From contig CAVEQS010000005.1 of the NCBI GenBank assembly GCA_963618015.1, forward strand, positions 1-64,000: 64,000 nucleotides of DNA. The letters run 5' to 3'. Both the position numbers and the translations under genes were made by a program. How positions within the stretch are numbered: position 1 is the stretch's first letter; every line of letters begins with the position of its first letter. Below, piece by piece: positions 44,989-53,559 of this stretch. The notes under the pieces are model-generated. The model was not told the DNA's origin. It did not search any database and saw only the letters and a program-made list of their open reading frames with translations. Origin of the DNA: Apopatocola sp963618015 (GTDB lineage Bacteria; Bacillota; Clostridia; Oscillospirales; Oscillospiraceae).

Positions 44989-45312
44989 TTGTTGTTTCCC
45001 TTCGACGTGATCGTAACGGTCGTCGATCCCAGCGCCACACCGACGACGGAGCCGACACCGACGCCGGAACCGGAAAAGACGGAGAAGAAGGGCGGGAGTG
45101 CGCTCGTGATCGTACTCCTTGTTATCATCGCAGTGCTTGTGACCGGCGGCATTATTGCCGCTGTGCTGCTCCGCAAAAGGATGAAAGCGGCAAAGGCCGC
45201 GCCGCGGTTCCGCTGCGACAAATGCGGTTGGGAGCCGGAGGACGGAAAGCGCCTGCCGAAACACTGCCCGAACTGCGGCGACGAGTTCGCGTTTGACGAT
45301 GTTGTCCGATAA
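44989..45312 (+). CDS. Small membrane protein with rubredoxin-like zinc ribbon
   Basis: A 107-residue protein beginning at TTG 44989 behind GGAGGGAGGATT. A Thr/Pro-rich stretch (about 14-30) leads to one membrane segment (about 38-61), basic residues, then a zinc-ribbon or rubredoxin-like C-terminus (CDKCGWEPEDGKRLPKHCPN, then CGDEF). It could bind one metal ion. No named family recognised. It sits in a run with cca and the MBL protein and ends at a terminator. Confidence 0.65.
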   Translation: MLFPFDVIVTVVDPSATPTTEPTPTPEPEKTEKKGGSALVIVLLVIIAVLVTGGIIAAVLLRKRMKAAKAAPRFRCDKCGWEPEDGKRLPKHCPNCGDEFAFDDVVR

Positions 45313-45316
45313 ACTA

Positions 45317-45357
45317 GAAAACCGCCCCTGCCGGAGAGCTTGGCAGGGGCGGCTTTC
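45317..45357. terminator. Bidirectional terminator between the zinc-ribbon gene and lysO
   Basis: Stem CCGCCCCTGCC/GGCAGGGGCGG flanked by AAAA on one side and CTTTCT on the other, between converging genes. Confidence 0.85.
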
Positions 45358-45368
45358 TATGGCGGCGC

Positions 45369-46358
45369 TCAGAGCTGCATGATGAGCGGCACGCCGATGG
45401 ATGTGACGATATTCATGGTAAAGCCGATCAGGAAGGCATATACCGCCGTGTCCTGACGGCAGGAGCTTTCGATCACGGGCATGCAGATGTCCATGGAGGA
45501 AATGCCCGGCATGGACGCAGCTTCCAGATACCCGATGCGCCGGGCAGCGACGGGGATGAGCACGATGGACGCCGTTTCGCGGATCATATTATGCAGGAAC
45601 GAAACGGCGCTCGCCGCAGCGTACTGCGGCCCGGCATTCGCGATCACCGCGGGGGCATAGGTATACCAGCCGAAGCCCGCGCTGATGGCAAGCGCTTCGC
45701 GCAGAGAGAAGCCGAGAAGACGCCCGGCAAGCGCGCCCGCCGCGAGCGTGCCGAGAACGGCGGCGAGCGGGAAAGTGAACGCGCGCAGGCCGACCGCGCG
45801 CAGATATTCGGCGACGCGGCCGGAGAGACCGAGATCGAAGCCGACGAGCGCGATCAGGCCGCAGAGCAGAACGTCCGTCGCCGTGCTGCCGAAGCGATCG
45901 AACGAGGCAAGGAAAGCGGCGGGCAGACGCTGAAACACTAACGCGCCGAGCAGTATGCCGAAAATGACAAAACCGAGAATGATGAGCGTGTCTTTCAGCC
46001 CCGAGGCCGAGACGGCCTTGGGCGCGGCCGCGTGCTCTTCCGGCACCGCGGCCGCCGTGCTCCGGCGCAGATTGCCGAAGCGATCCATGCCGATGAGCTT
46101 TCGCGCCGCCGTAATGGCGGCCATGCTGCCGCCGACGCACGCCGCGGAGAGAACAAGAGACTGCAAACCGATATTCCGGAGTTGCCCGACGATCTCACGG
46201 TTCACGCCCATGCGCAGACCCATGAGAAGAACGATGGCGTATACGATGCCCATCGTGATATACGGCAGAAAGGAGAGCTTCTCCCGGTGCTGCCGGAGTC
46301 TGGAAGCGGTGAGATAAGCGGCAAATAGAATTGCCCAATAAAGTGCCAGCATTGCCAT
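45369..46358 (-). CDS. Lysine exporter LysO-family membrane protein
   Basis: A 329-residue membrane protein of the DUF340/LysO family with about 8-9 hydrophobic segments. The second half carries FDLGLSGRVAEYLRAVG, GFGWYTYAPAVIANAG and GISSMDICMPVIES. LysO exports L-lysine and thialysine in E. coli. ATG 46358 has AAAGGAGG 10 bases upstream. It follows xdhC by 47 bases on the same strand, but no functional link is known. Substrate is not proven. Confidence 0.8.
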   Translation of the reverse strand: MAMLALYWAILFAAYLTASRLRQHREKLSFLPYITMGIVYAIVLLMGLRMGVNREIVGQLRNIGLQSLVLSAACVGGSMAAITAARKLIGMDRFGNLRRSTAAAVPEEHAAAPKAVSASGLKDTLIILGFVIFGILLGALVFQRLPAAFLASFDRFGSTATDVLLCGLIALVGFDLGLSGRVAEYLRAVGLRAFTFPLAAVLGTLAAGALAGRLLGFSLREALAISAGFGWYTYAPAVIANAGPQYAAASAVSFLHNMIRETASIVLIPVAARRIGYLEAASMPGISSMDICMPVIESSCRQDTAVYAFLIGFTMNIVTSIGVPLIMQL

Positions 46359-46405
46359 GTTGGCAAAGCCTCCTTTCGTGCGGCTTTTGGAGGAAAATTC
46401 CCGAG

Positions 46406-47191
46406 TCAGGAAAAGTTTTGTATCTTCCCGTGCTGCACGGCGATGATCTCGGCCATGATGGCAACGGCGATCTCCGCCGGGGTTTCCCCGCCGAGCGGGA
46501 GACCGATGGGCGTATGGATCTCGGCGAGCCGGGCGTCGGAATAGCCAAACTGGCGCATCTGCGAGAAGATCGCTCCAATTTTGGCGCGGCTCCCGACCAT
46601 GCCGGCGTAGCTCCATTCCTTGTCGAGCACCGCATGAAGAGAGGCGCAGTCGGTAGCATGGCTGTAGGAGCAGAGAACGTAATAGGCGGTGGAGTCGATA
46701 TCCAGCGCCCGAAGCCCTGACTCAAAATCCGGCACCTGTTCGAAACGGTCTGCCATGGCGACGGATTCGGCGATGATCTCCGCATCGCGGGTGTCCACCA
46801 GCAGCACATCAAAGCCTACTTCCTTGGCGATGCGGATAAGGCTGCGCCCCACGTGGCCGCCGCCGCACACCACCAGCAGCGGCGCGGCGCGGAAGACCTC
46901 GATGAACACGGTGATGCCGCCGGTGCAGACGGCGCCGCTCTCTGCGGCGGGGGCTTTGATCTCGTAGCGCTTCAGGGCATTTTGCCCGCTGGCGATGCAT
47001 GCCACGGCGTCGCGCTTTGCCATCTGCTCGTGGAAGCCGCCGCCTACGGTGCCCTTGGAGAGCCCGTTTTCATATACCAGCATCTTGCCGTTCGTGCGCG
47101 GCGTGGAGCCAAAGGAATCCACGATGGTGACGATGGCGTAATTTTTCCGTTCCTTTCGGGCCTGCAGCTGTTCCAGCAAAAGATCCTGCAT
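46406..47191 (-). CDS. xdhC: XdhC/CoxI-family molybdenum-enzyme maturation protein
   Basis: A 261-residue XdhC protein. The N-terminal XdhC/CoxI part (about 10-70; TIVDSFGSTPRTNGKMLVY) is followed by a Rossmann domain (VVCGGGHVGRSLIRIAKE, about 108-125). XdhC binds molybdenum cofactor, helps sulfurate it, and inserts it into xanthine-dehydrogenase-family enzymes. The obvious client in this window is nicotinate dehydrogenase at 55.4-59.1 kb. ATG 47191; a longer ORF to 47254 lacks a ribosome site. Confidence 0.88.
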   Translation of the reverse strand: MQDLLLEQLQARKERKNYAIVTIVDSFGSTPRTNGKMLVYENGLSKGTVGGGFHEQMAKRDAVACIASGQNALKRYEIKAPAAESGAVCTGGITVFIEVFRAAPLLVVCGGGHVGRSLIRIAKEVGFDVLLVDTRDAEIIAESVAMADRFEQVPDFESGLRALDIDSTAYYVLCSYSHATDCASLHAVLDKEWSYAGMVGSRAKIGAIFSQMRQFGYSDARLAEIHTPIGLPLGGETPAEIAVAIMAEIIAVQHGKIQNFS

Positions 47192-47286
47192 GACGATACC
47201 TCGGCTTTTAAACAAGAATTTTTTTATTCTACTTGACGGGAGAGGAGAAGTCAATTCTTCGGCGTTTTATTGGAAGGACAGCAGGG

Positions 47287-47318
47287 AAAAGCCCGCCGGG
47301 GGACATCCTCCGGCGGGC
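47287..47318 (-). terminator. Terminator of the KamA-like gene
   Basis: Stem GCCCGCCGG/CCGGCGGGC, followed on the minus strand by TTTTCCC, 17 bases past the stop codon. Confidence 0.8.
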
Positions 47319-47334
47319 CTGGTTATGCGATATC

Positions 47335-48414
47335 TCAATCGATCGTCAGCTCGTCCGGCAGCCAGCAGCCGTCGGGGAGCGTTTTATGGCGGAATACCTG
47401 CCCGCAGCGGGCGGGGTCCTTTGCCTCGTGGAACCGGAAAAGCAGCTCGCCCTCGCCGGTTTTTGTGAGGATTTCCAGCTTGCCCGCCGGGTGGGACAGG
47501 CAGTACTTGACGGCCTTGTCCATGCCGCTGATGAGCCGCTTGGCGTTCTCAACAATTTCGATGCCCTGCTCCATCGGCACCTGGAACATGTTTTTCACGC
47601 CCGTCACGGGACGGCATTGGAAAATGTAGTACGGCAGGCACCCAATGGCGGTGAGTGAGGCGAGCAATTCGCCGAGCACCGCCGGATCATCGTTTACGCC
47701 GCGCAGCAGCACGGTCTGGTTGCGCACGATGCACCCGGCGCGGCGCAGCGCGGCGACCGCGGCGGCCGCTTCCGGGGTGATCTCCCGCGGGTGGTTGAAC
47801 TGCGTTACAACGAAGATCGTTTTCCTTGCCGTATAGCGCGCGAGCGTTTCGCAGAGCGCTTCGTCGATCCGCTCCGGCCAGGTGACGGGCGTGCGCGTGC
47901 CGAAGCGGACGTAGTTCAGATGACCGATGGGCGTGAGCGCGTCAAGATAGCGCGCGATCGTCTCGTTGCTGTTGAGGAACGAATCGCCGCCGGAGAGGAG
48001 CACGTTCGTGATCTCCCCGTGCTCGCGGATGTATCCGGTCACGCGCTCAAAGTTCGCCGCGATCTCCTCGTCCGTCAGGCCGACGAGGCGCTTTCGGAAG
48101 CAATGGCGGCAGTACATGGCGCACCGGTTCGTTGTGAGCACCATGGCGGTTTGCAGGTATTTTTGCTGGAGGCCGGGGACGCGCGTGTTGGACTGCTCGC
48201 CGCTCGTATCAAACGAGCCGCCCTCCTCCTCTTCGATCGGCGCGGGCACCGCCATTTTCCGGATCGGATCGTCCGGGTCGTTCGGGTCGATCAGCCCCAG
48301 ATAATAGGGCGTGATGCACATGGGGTAGCGGTCCGCCACCGCCTGTACGGCGGCAAGCTCTTCGGCTGTCATGGGCAGCTTTTCCGCAAGCTGCGCGGCT
48401 GTCGTGATCCACAT
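47335..48414 (-). CDS. KamA-family radical SAM aminomutase-like protein
   Basis: A 359-residue radical SAM enzyme of the lysine/glutamate 2,3-aminomutase family. The iron-sulfur motif is CAMYCRHCFRKR (Cys98, Cys102, Cys105), and NQTVLLRGVNDD and LPYYIFQC are family stretches. In lysine 2,3-aminomutase two Asp residues hold the side-chain amine; here the matching places read CRPVTG and SHPAG, with no Asp. Lysine is therefore an unlikely substrate; glutamate or another amino acid is possible. Start at 48414 follows AAAAGGAGAACGACGACA. A leader with a terminator-like hairpin lies upstream. Confidence 0.82.
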   Translation of the reverse strand: MWITTAAQLAEKLPMTAEELAAVQAVADRYPMCITPYYLGLIDPNDPDDPIRKMAVPAPIEEEEGGSFDTSGEQSNTRVPGLQQKYLQTAMVLTTNRCAMYCRHCFRKRLVGLTDEEIAANFERVTGYIREHGEITNVLLSGGDSFLNSNETIARYLDALTPIGHLNYVRFGTRTPVTWPERIDEALCETLARYTARKTIFVVTQFNHPREITPEAAAAVAALRRAGCIVRNQTVLLRGVNDDPAVLGELLASLTAIGCLPYYIFQCRPVTGVKNMFQVPMEQGIEIVENAKRLISGMDKAVKYCLSHPAGKLEILTKTGEGELLFRFHEAKDPARCGQVFRHKTLPDGCWLPDELTID

Positions 48415-48547
48415 TGTCGTCGTTCTCCTTTTCAACATTGATTACAATTTAAATTGTATCGGATGCCGTTCTGCCGCGTCAAGATGACAAATGTGAGGAA
48501 ACGTTTCAAATAGGCGCAAATTTAACGGTTTCTTTGCGGAAAATATG

Positions 48548-48603
48548 CAAAAAATGCAAAAAGCAGACCGGAGCGAGCCGGAAGGGGGATCCCGGTTCGC
48601 TCC
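48548..48603 (-). terminator. Terminator or attenuator in the leader of the KamA-like gene
   Basis: Stem GGAGCGAGCCGG/CCGGTTCGCTCC (one G-U type mismatch), followed on the minus strand by GCTTTTTGCATTTTTTGC. It lies about 135 bases before the KamA-like ATG and about 80 bases after the minus-strand promoter. Confidence 0.7.
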
Positions 48604-48679
48604 GATCTGACATAAGACGGGAGGGAGAAAAGCAGCAACGAATTATATTCTCTAACAAGAATTATTCTTTGCAGAAAAT

Positions 48680-48708
48680 AATATAACACACATGCCCCCA
48701 AAATGCAA
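48680..48708 (-). promoter_or_regulatory. Promoter reading toward the KamA-like gene
   Basis: Minus strand: -35 TTGCAT (48703-48708), 17-base spacer, -10 TATATT (48680-48685). Confidence 0.65.
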
Positions 48709-48837
48709 GCCCTTTTTAAAAAAGAATGAAACGGTGCGGATGCATTTGAAAATTGCGGGAAATGATGCACGAATCCGTCAATATGCGCCGCGCAAATCGG
48801 TGAAATGGGCGAAAAACGCAATTTCCCGAGTTCTTGC

Positions 48838-48866
48838 TTGCAAAAATAGTGCTGCGCCGGTATAAT
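48838..48866 (+). promoter_or_regulatory. Promoter of the methyltransferase gene
   Basis: -35 TTGCAA (48838-48843), 17-base spacer, -10 TATAAT (48861-48866). Confidence 0.78.
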
Positions 48867-48943
48867 GAAATGTACCGGCTCTTTCGGGAGACCGGCCAAT
48901 CGACTCTATCTATAAATCATGGAAGTAACAGGAGGAACCCCTC

Positions 48944-49648
48944 ATGGATAAACTGCGGCAGGAGCTTTCTTCGCTCCACGTGGAAAAGGCGCTGGACGTC
49001 GCCACGCGCGACGGCGCGTTCGCCAAGGAGATGTACGCCGGCTTCGGCAGCTGCCGGGAGATCACCGCGCTCGACCGCTCCGACAAGATGTTCGAAAAGG
49101 GAAGAGAGAAGTGCGCCGGGATGCCGGTGAGCTTTGTTCTCGGCGATGCGTGCCATATGGATTTCGAGGACAACACCTTTGACGTTGTCGCCATCGGCAA
49201 CTCCCTGCACCACATCCCCGATCTTGCGGCACTGCTTTCGGAGATGAAGCGCGTTGTAAAGCCCGGCGGGCTTATCATCCTCAGCGAGATGTACAACGAC
49301 GGCCAGCCCAAGGCGAGCCTCACGCACTGGATCCTCCACGACATCGACTGCACGATGCACACCATCGACGGCATTTACCACCACCCGACGTACTCGAAGA
49401 GCGAGATCCTCTGGCTCGCGCGCAACGCGGGGCTCACGGTGGAAAAGACGCTGTGCGATCTCATCGACGATCCCAAGGTCGTTGCCAAGCTGCGCGAGCG
49501 CATTGCCGCCGTGCCGGAAAATCTCAAGAAGTACGAGAGCAACCCGGCGCACGCCTTCCTTGCGGCCGAGGCCGCGTGGCTCAACGAGGAATACGCGGCG
49601 AACGGCGTCACCTCCGCCGAGCAGCTCGTTGTATTCTGCCGCAAGTAA
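48944..49648 (+). CDS. Class I SAM-dependent methyltransferase
   Basis: A 234-residue soluble methyltransferase. SAM-binding motif I is KALDVATRDGAFA (about 15-27), and VVAIGNSLHHIPD and MKRVVKPGGLIILSEM are typical of UbiE-like class I enzymes. Substrate unknown. AGGAGGAACCCCTC precedes the ATG. gdhA follows after 37 bases, so they may share a transcript. Confidence 0.82.
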   Translation: MDKLRQELSSLHVEKALDVATRDGAFAKEMYAGFGSCREITALDRSDKMFEKGREKCAGMPVSFVLGDACHMDFEDNTFDVVAIGNSLHHIPDLAALLSEMKRVVKPGGLIILSEMYNDGQPKASLTHWILHDIDCTMHTIDGIYHHPTYSKSEILWLARNAGLTVEKTLCDLIDDPKVVAKLRERIAAVPENLKKYESNPAHAFLAAEAAWLNEEYAANGVTSAEQLVVFCRK

Positions 49649-49685
49649 TTTTTAATAAAAGAAACCGAAAGGAAGAACATAATTT

Positions 49686-51035
49686 ATGCTGAAAAACGCT
49701 TACCTACAGCGGGTATACGATCAGGTGCTTGCCCGCGATCCCAACGCACCCGAGTTCCACCAGTGCATCCGGGAGTTCCTCGAGAGCCTGGAAGGCATCG
49801 TGGATAAGCATCCCGAGTGGGAGAAAAATGCCATTCTTGAGCGCTTTGTTGAGCCCGACCGGATCATCACGTTCCGCGTCACGTGGGTAGACGACGCCGG
49901 AAAGGTGCAGGTCAACCGCGGCTACCGCGTGCAGTACAACTCCGCCATCGGCCCCTACAAGGGCGGACTGCGCTTCCATCCGTCGGTCAACCTCTCGGTC
50001 ATGAAGTTCCTCGGCTTTGAGATGAATCTGAAAAACGGCCTCACGACGCTGCCCATCGGCGGCGGCAAGGGCGGCTCGGACTTCGACCCCCACGGCAAGA
50101 GCGAGGGCGAGATCATGCGCTTCTGCCAGGCGTTCATCACCGAGCTCTACCGCCACATCGGCCAGTTTACCGACGGCCCCGCCGGTGATATCGGCGTCGG
50201 CAGCCGCGAGATCGGCTACATGTTCGGCCAGATGAAGCGCATTACCAACCAGTTCGACGCTGCGACGCTCACCGGCAAGCACCTCTCCTACGGCGGCTCG
50301 CTCGTGCGCACCGAGGCGACCGGCTACGGCATTTGCTACTTCACCGATGAAGTGCTCCACCACCAGCTCAACACCTCCTTCGAGGGCAAGACCGTTATCG
50401 TCTCCGGCAGCGGCAACGTGGCGACCTACGCCGCGGAAAAGGCCATGCAGCTCGGCGGCAAGGTTGTGTGCATGTCCGACTCCAACGGCTATGTCCACGA
50501 TCCCGACGGCATCAAGCTCGACGTCATCAAAGACATCAAGCAGAACCGCCGCGCGCGCATCAAGGTTTACGCCGACGAGGTGCCGGGCGCTACCTATCAC
50601 GAAGGCTGCCGCAACATCTGGGATGTGCCGTGCGATGTGGCGCTCCCGTGCGCGACGCAGAACGAGGTGGACGTGGCCGAGGCGAAGAAGATCATCGACG
50701 GCGGCGCCATGATCCTCACCGAGGGCGCAAACATGCCCTGCACGCTCGAAGCAGTCGCCATGCTGCAGGCGGCGGGCATCCCCGTCAGCCCGGCCAAGGC
50801 GGCGAACGCCGGCGGCGTTTCGACCTCCGCGCTCGAAATGACCCAGAACAGCATGCGCCTGAGCTGGACGTTCGAGGAAGTGGACGAGCGCCTGCACAAC
50901 ATCATGCGCGGCATCTATAAGGCCGCGTACGACGCCTCCGTCGAGGCCGGTCAGCCCGGAAACCTCGTTGTCGGCGCGAATATCGCGAGCTTCCTCAAGA
51001 TCGCGGATGCGATGCTGCATCAGGGTATTGTGTAA
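49686..51035 (+). CDS. gdhA: Glutamate dehydrogenase, NADP-type hexameric
   Basis: A 449-residue enzyme linking 2-oxoglutarate plus ammonia to glutamate. The active site region reads GPYKGGLRFHPSVN and LPIGGGKGGSDFDP, with catalytic Asp in GPAGDIGVG. The nucleotide domain has VSGSGNVATYAAEKA. Length and GKGGSDFDPHGKS suit the NADP-type clostridial/E. coli class, though cofactor choice is not certain. Codons are strongly optimised. It ends at a palindromic terminator. Ammonia freed by nicotinate breakdown could feed it, but that is only positional inference. Confidence 0.93.
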   Translation: MLKNAYLQRVYDQVLARDPNAPEFHQCIREFLESLEGIVDKHPEWEKNAILERFVEPDRIITFRVTWVDDAGKVQVNRGYRVQYNSAIGPYKGGLRFHPSVNLSVMKFLGFEMNLKNGLTTLPIGGGKGGSDFDPHGKSEGEIMRFCQAFITELYRHIGQFTDGPAGDIGVGSREIGYMFGQMKRITNQFDAATLTGKHLSYGGSLVRTEATGYGICYFTDEVLHHQLNTSFEGKTVIVSGSGNVATYAAEKAMQLGGKVVCMSDSNGYVHDPDGIKLDVIKDIKQNRRARIKVYADEVPGATYHEGCRNIWDVPCDVALPCATQNEVDVAEAKKIIDGGAMILTEGANMPCTLEAVAMLQAAGIPVSPAKAANAGGVSTSALEMTQNSMRLSWTFEEVDERLHNIMRGIYKAAYDASVEAGQPGNLVVGANIASFLKIADAMLHQGIV

Positions 51036-51053
51036 TATCCGATAAAATTCAAG

Positions 51054-51088
51054 CCGCCGGTACGACATGTCGTACCGGCGGTTTTGTT
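51054..51088. terminator. Terminator after gdhA
   Basis: A perfect 28-base palindrome with half CCGCCGGTACGACA is followed by TTTTGTT on the plus strand. Confidence 0.85.
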
Positions 51089-51114
51089 ACGCTCTGACGT
51101 TCTATTTAAGAAAA

Positions 51115-51711
51115 CTATGCTTTTTTCAGCCGCTGAAGTTCCTCTTTTGTGTCGGTATCGAAGAGCTCTTCTTCCGGTAGCGGAACGGTGAAAAGCGCCT
51201 CCGGGTGGGCGCGGATGACGCGCTTTCCGCCGCGGTCTCCCTCGAGCGCGGAAAGCTCCGGGAAAAACGCGGCAGGGAAGAGGCAGGGGTTGCCGAGCCG
51301 CCCGTCCGGCGCTTCCGGCGCGATGATCTTTTCGGGGTGCGCCGCGCCGGCTTCAAGGATGCGGCGCACGCTCTCCTTTTGGAGCAGCGGCTGGTCACCG
51401 ACGAGAAAAAGTGCGGCGCTGCAAGGCTTTGCGGCTGCAAGCCCCAGCCGGATGGAGAGGGAAACGCCCTGCTCCGGCGCATCGTTCCGCACGGCGAGAA
51501 AGCCGCGGCGCTCGCTCTCGGCGAGGATATCCTCGCAGCCGGACACGACCGCGACGCGCGCGAAAAGCTCCGTTGGCAGAGCGTTCATCGCGCGCTCAAA
51601 AAGCCGCTTGCCGTCAAATTCCGCGAGAAGCTTTCCGCCGCCGAAGCGCGAGCCCGCTCCCGCGGCCAGAAGCACGCACGAGACCGTGCGTTTATCCATG
51701 ACAGTATCCAT
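51115..51711 (-). CDS. Molybdenum cofactor cytidylyltransferase-like protein (MocA type)
   Basis: A 198-residue nucleotidyltransferase of the MobA/MocA group. The NTP loop is VLLAAGAGSRFGGGKLL, with FLVGDQPLL and GNPCLFP also typical. MocA adds CMP to molybdopterin to make the cytosine-dinucleotide cofactor used by xanthine-dehydrogenase-family enzymes, which includes nicotinate dehydrogenase. It is divergent from the nicotinate operon with only 300 bases between, supporting that role. AGGGAG lies before ATG 51711; ATG 51699 is an alternative. Confidence 0.83.
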   Translation of the reverse strand: MDTVMDKRTVSCVLLAAGAGSRFGGGKLLAEFDGKRLFERAMNALPTELFARVAVVSGCEDILAESERRGFLAVRNDAPEQGVSLSIRLGLAAAKPCSAALFLVGDQPLLQKESVRRILEAGAAHPEKIIAPEAPDGRLGNPCLFPAAFFPELSALEGDRGGKRVIRAHPEALFTVPLPEEELFDTDTKEELQRLKKA

Positions 51712-52011
51712 TTTCTCCCTCTTTCCGGGTAAAACGCCGTTTCCAACGGCATACAAACTGTATAAGTATTATGCAAAAAAAGACGACAAATTGCAAGAGT
51801 TGTCAAAACGGCTTTACCGAATGTTCAATGTGCACAAAAACAAGATGCGATTTTCAGCGAACATTAGTCCCTTCGTTATAGTTTGCATATGAATACCGCA
51901 AAATGCCTACAAATTATGTATTTGAAAAAAATAGGGGTTTGCGATATTAATATATATGAGAGATTATCCAGCGCATGGGATAGGTATACATTATTAAAAG
52001 GAGAGCGTGAC
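51712..52011. other. Control region between the MocA-like gene and the nicotinate operon
   Basis: 300 bases, much richer in A and T than the surroundings. It holds the promoter at 51922-51950 and a leader of about 55 bases. No regulator gene or clear operator palindrome is seen. Confidence 0.5.
51922..51950 (+). promoter_or_regulatory. Promoter of the nicotinate operon
   Basis: -35 TTGAAA (51922-51927), 17-base spacer, -10 TATTAA (51945-51950). Confidence 0.7.
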
Positions 52012-53559
52012 ATGCTGAAAATCAATCAGGAAAAATGCAAGAAGTGCCAGATTTGCGCAAAGAACTGCCCCATCGGTGCGATCACCGTCGAGCCGGGTGC
52101 GGACGGCAAGAAAGTCGTCACCATCACGGACATGTGCGTTGAGTGCAACGTCTGCCGCCGCGTCTGCCCGTTCGGAGCCATCGACGGCGCCGAGAAGACC
52201 GAGGGCATGGTGCAGTGCCATTCCTGCTCCATCCAGTGCAAGGTTCCCGTTGGTTCCACCGGCGCCTGCAAGCGCTACACCAACGAGGGCGGCCGTCTCG
52301 TCCGCAACCGCGCTCTCGTCGTGGAGGGCAAGCCCCAGCTCGAGATCGACCCGAAGATCGTCAAGCCCGTCATCACCGCCGTGGGCGCCGGCACCAACTA
52401 CCCCTGCATCCGTCCGGCTCCGCACATCGTCTGCGAGAAGCGCGACGGCGTTGACGTTATCACCACCGTGACCGAGGCTCCTCTGAGCTACTCCGGCGTT
52501 CTCGTCAAGCTTGACACCAACACCTACATCGGCGAAGAGGGCGACACCGTTTACTGCGAAGGCAAGCCCGTCGGTCTCGTACATACCGAGGAGTACGGCT
52601 CCAAGATGATCTACGTCGGCGGCGCGAACCGCCTGACCGCGAAGGACGGCGGCTTTGCCACCGCCCGCACCATTGTCGCTCTTGCCAACGGCGAGAAGGT
52701 CGAGCTGACCGTCAAGACCGCTGACCACGAGACCGGCAAGCCCAAGATGATCAAGATCGTCTGCCAGCAGGGCGTCGCTCCCATCATCAACGGCACCCAG
52801 GAGACCACGATGCGTATCGGCTGCGGCAGCGCCACGATCGGCCTGCTCGCCGACGTCATGAAGAAGTGCGTGGACGAGTGCATCGTCATCGACCACCACG
52901 TCACCGGCCTCTTCAGCGAGCATCTCGCCGGCAAGGAAGTCGGCAAGACCTGGTCCGGCGTTGTCCCCAACGCCACCAAGAGCACCGTCGGCCGTTACTT
53001 CGGCGGCCACGGCGACGGCATCGGAGGCACCGTTCTCCAGACGCCGCGCGACGCCATCAAGAGCGTTGACATGAGCCTTGCCCACGCCGGCATGACCATT
53101 CTCGTCACCAACACCACCGGCGAAGTCGGCGCCCTCTTCGAGGTTCAGGCCGACGGCGACGTGAAGGAGATCCCGATGACCGAGAAGGCGCAGTGCGTTG
53201 TCGACGCCATCAAGAGCAACTGCCAGAGCTCCAACACGAGCGTTATGTACTGCGGCGGCACCGGCGGCTCCGCCCGCGGCGGCGTCTGCCACCACCCGAT
53301 CGCCATCACCGAGGCCGTGCACGCCGGCAAGGCGCACCTGACCATCGGCGGCGCTCCCGCTTACGTTTACCCCGGCGGCGGCATCAACTTCATCGTTGAT
53401 ACCGCGAAGGTCGTCAACCACGCCTTCACCTGGGTGCCCACCCCGGCGACCGTCGCCCCCGTGGAGTACACCATGACGAAGGAAGATTACGAGAAGATCG
53501 GCGGCCACATGAACCACATCAAGAACGTCGAGGACTTCCCCGAGTACCAGAAGCACTGA
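52012..53559 (+). CDS. hnr: 6-hydroxynicotinate reductase
   Basis: A 515-residue enzyme matching 6-hydroxynicotinate reductase of Eubacterium barkeri, which reduces 6-hydroxynicotinate to 1,4,5,6-tetrahydro-6-oxonicotinate with reduced ferredoxin. The N-terminus has two [4Fe-4S] ferredoxin motifs (Cys9/12/15/19 and Cys42/45/48/52), then an extra cluster CHSCSIQC (about 69-76). A long catalytic region follows, with YFGGHGDGIGG and YCGGTGGSARGG. ATG 52012 follows AAAAGGAGAGCGTGAC; a longer ORF back to 51883 crosses the promoter. The next gene starts with a one-base overlap. Identity rests on sequence plus the complete pathway context. Confidence 0.9.
   Translation: MLKINQEKCKKCQICAKNCPIGAITVEPGADGKKVVTITDMCVECNVCRRVCPFGAIDGAEKTEGMVQCHSCSIQCKVPVGSTGACKRYTNEGGRLVRNRALVVEGKPQLEIDPKIVKPVITAVGAGTNYPCIRPAPHIVCEKRDGVDVITTVTEAPLSYSGVLVKLDTNTYIGEEGDTVYCEGKPVGLVHTEEYGSKMIYVGGANRLTAKDGGFATARTIVALANGEKVELTVKTADHETGKPKMIKIVCQQGVAPIINGTQETTMRIGCGSATIGLLADVMKKCVDECIVIDHHVTGLFSEHLAGKEVGKTWSGVVPNATKSTVGRYFGGHGDGIGGTVLQTPRDAIKSVDMSLAHAGMTILVTNTTGEVGALFEVQADGDVKEIPMTEKAQCVVDAIKSNCQSSNTSVMYCGGTGGSARGGVCHHPIAITEAVHAGKAHLTIGGAPAYVYPGGGINFIVDTAKVVNHAFTWVPTPATVAPVEYTMTKEDYEKIGGHMNHIKNVEDFPEYQKH

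Larger units (their letters stand above)
48415..48943. other. Intergenic region with leader/attenuator on the minus strand
   Basis: About 530 bases between the divergent KamA-like and methyltransferase genes. It holds two promoters (48680-48708, minus; 48838-48866, plus) and a terminator-like hairpin at 48548-48603. No ORF with homology is seen. Confidence 0.6.

Noticed and set aside
51994..53556. A 520-codon minus-strand frame rich in Val, Asp, Gly and His
   Set aside because: Antisense of hnr, whose Cys motifs and codon bias show it to be the real gene.
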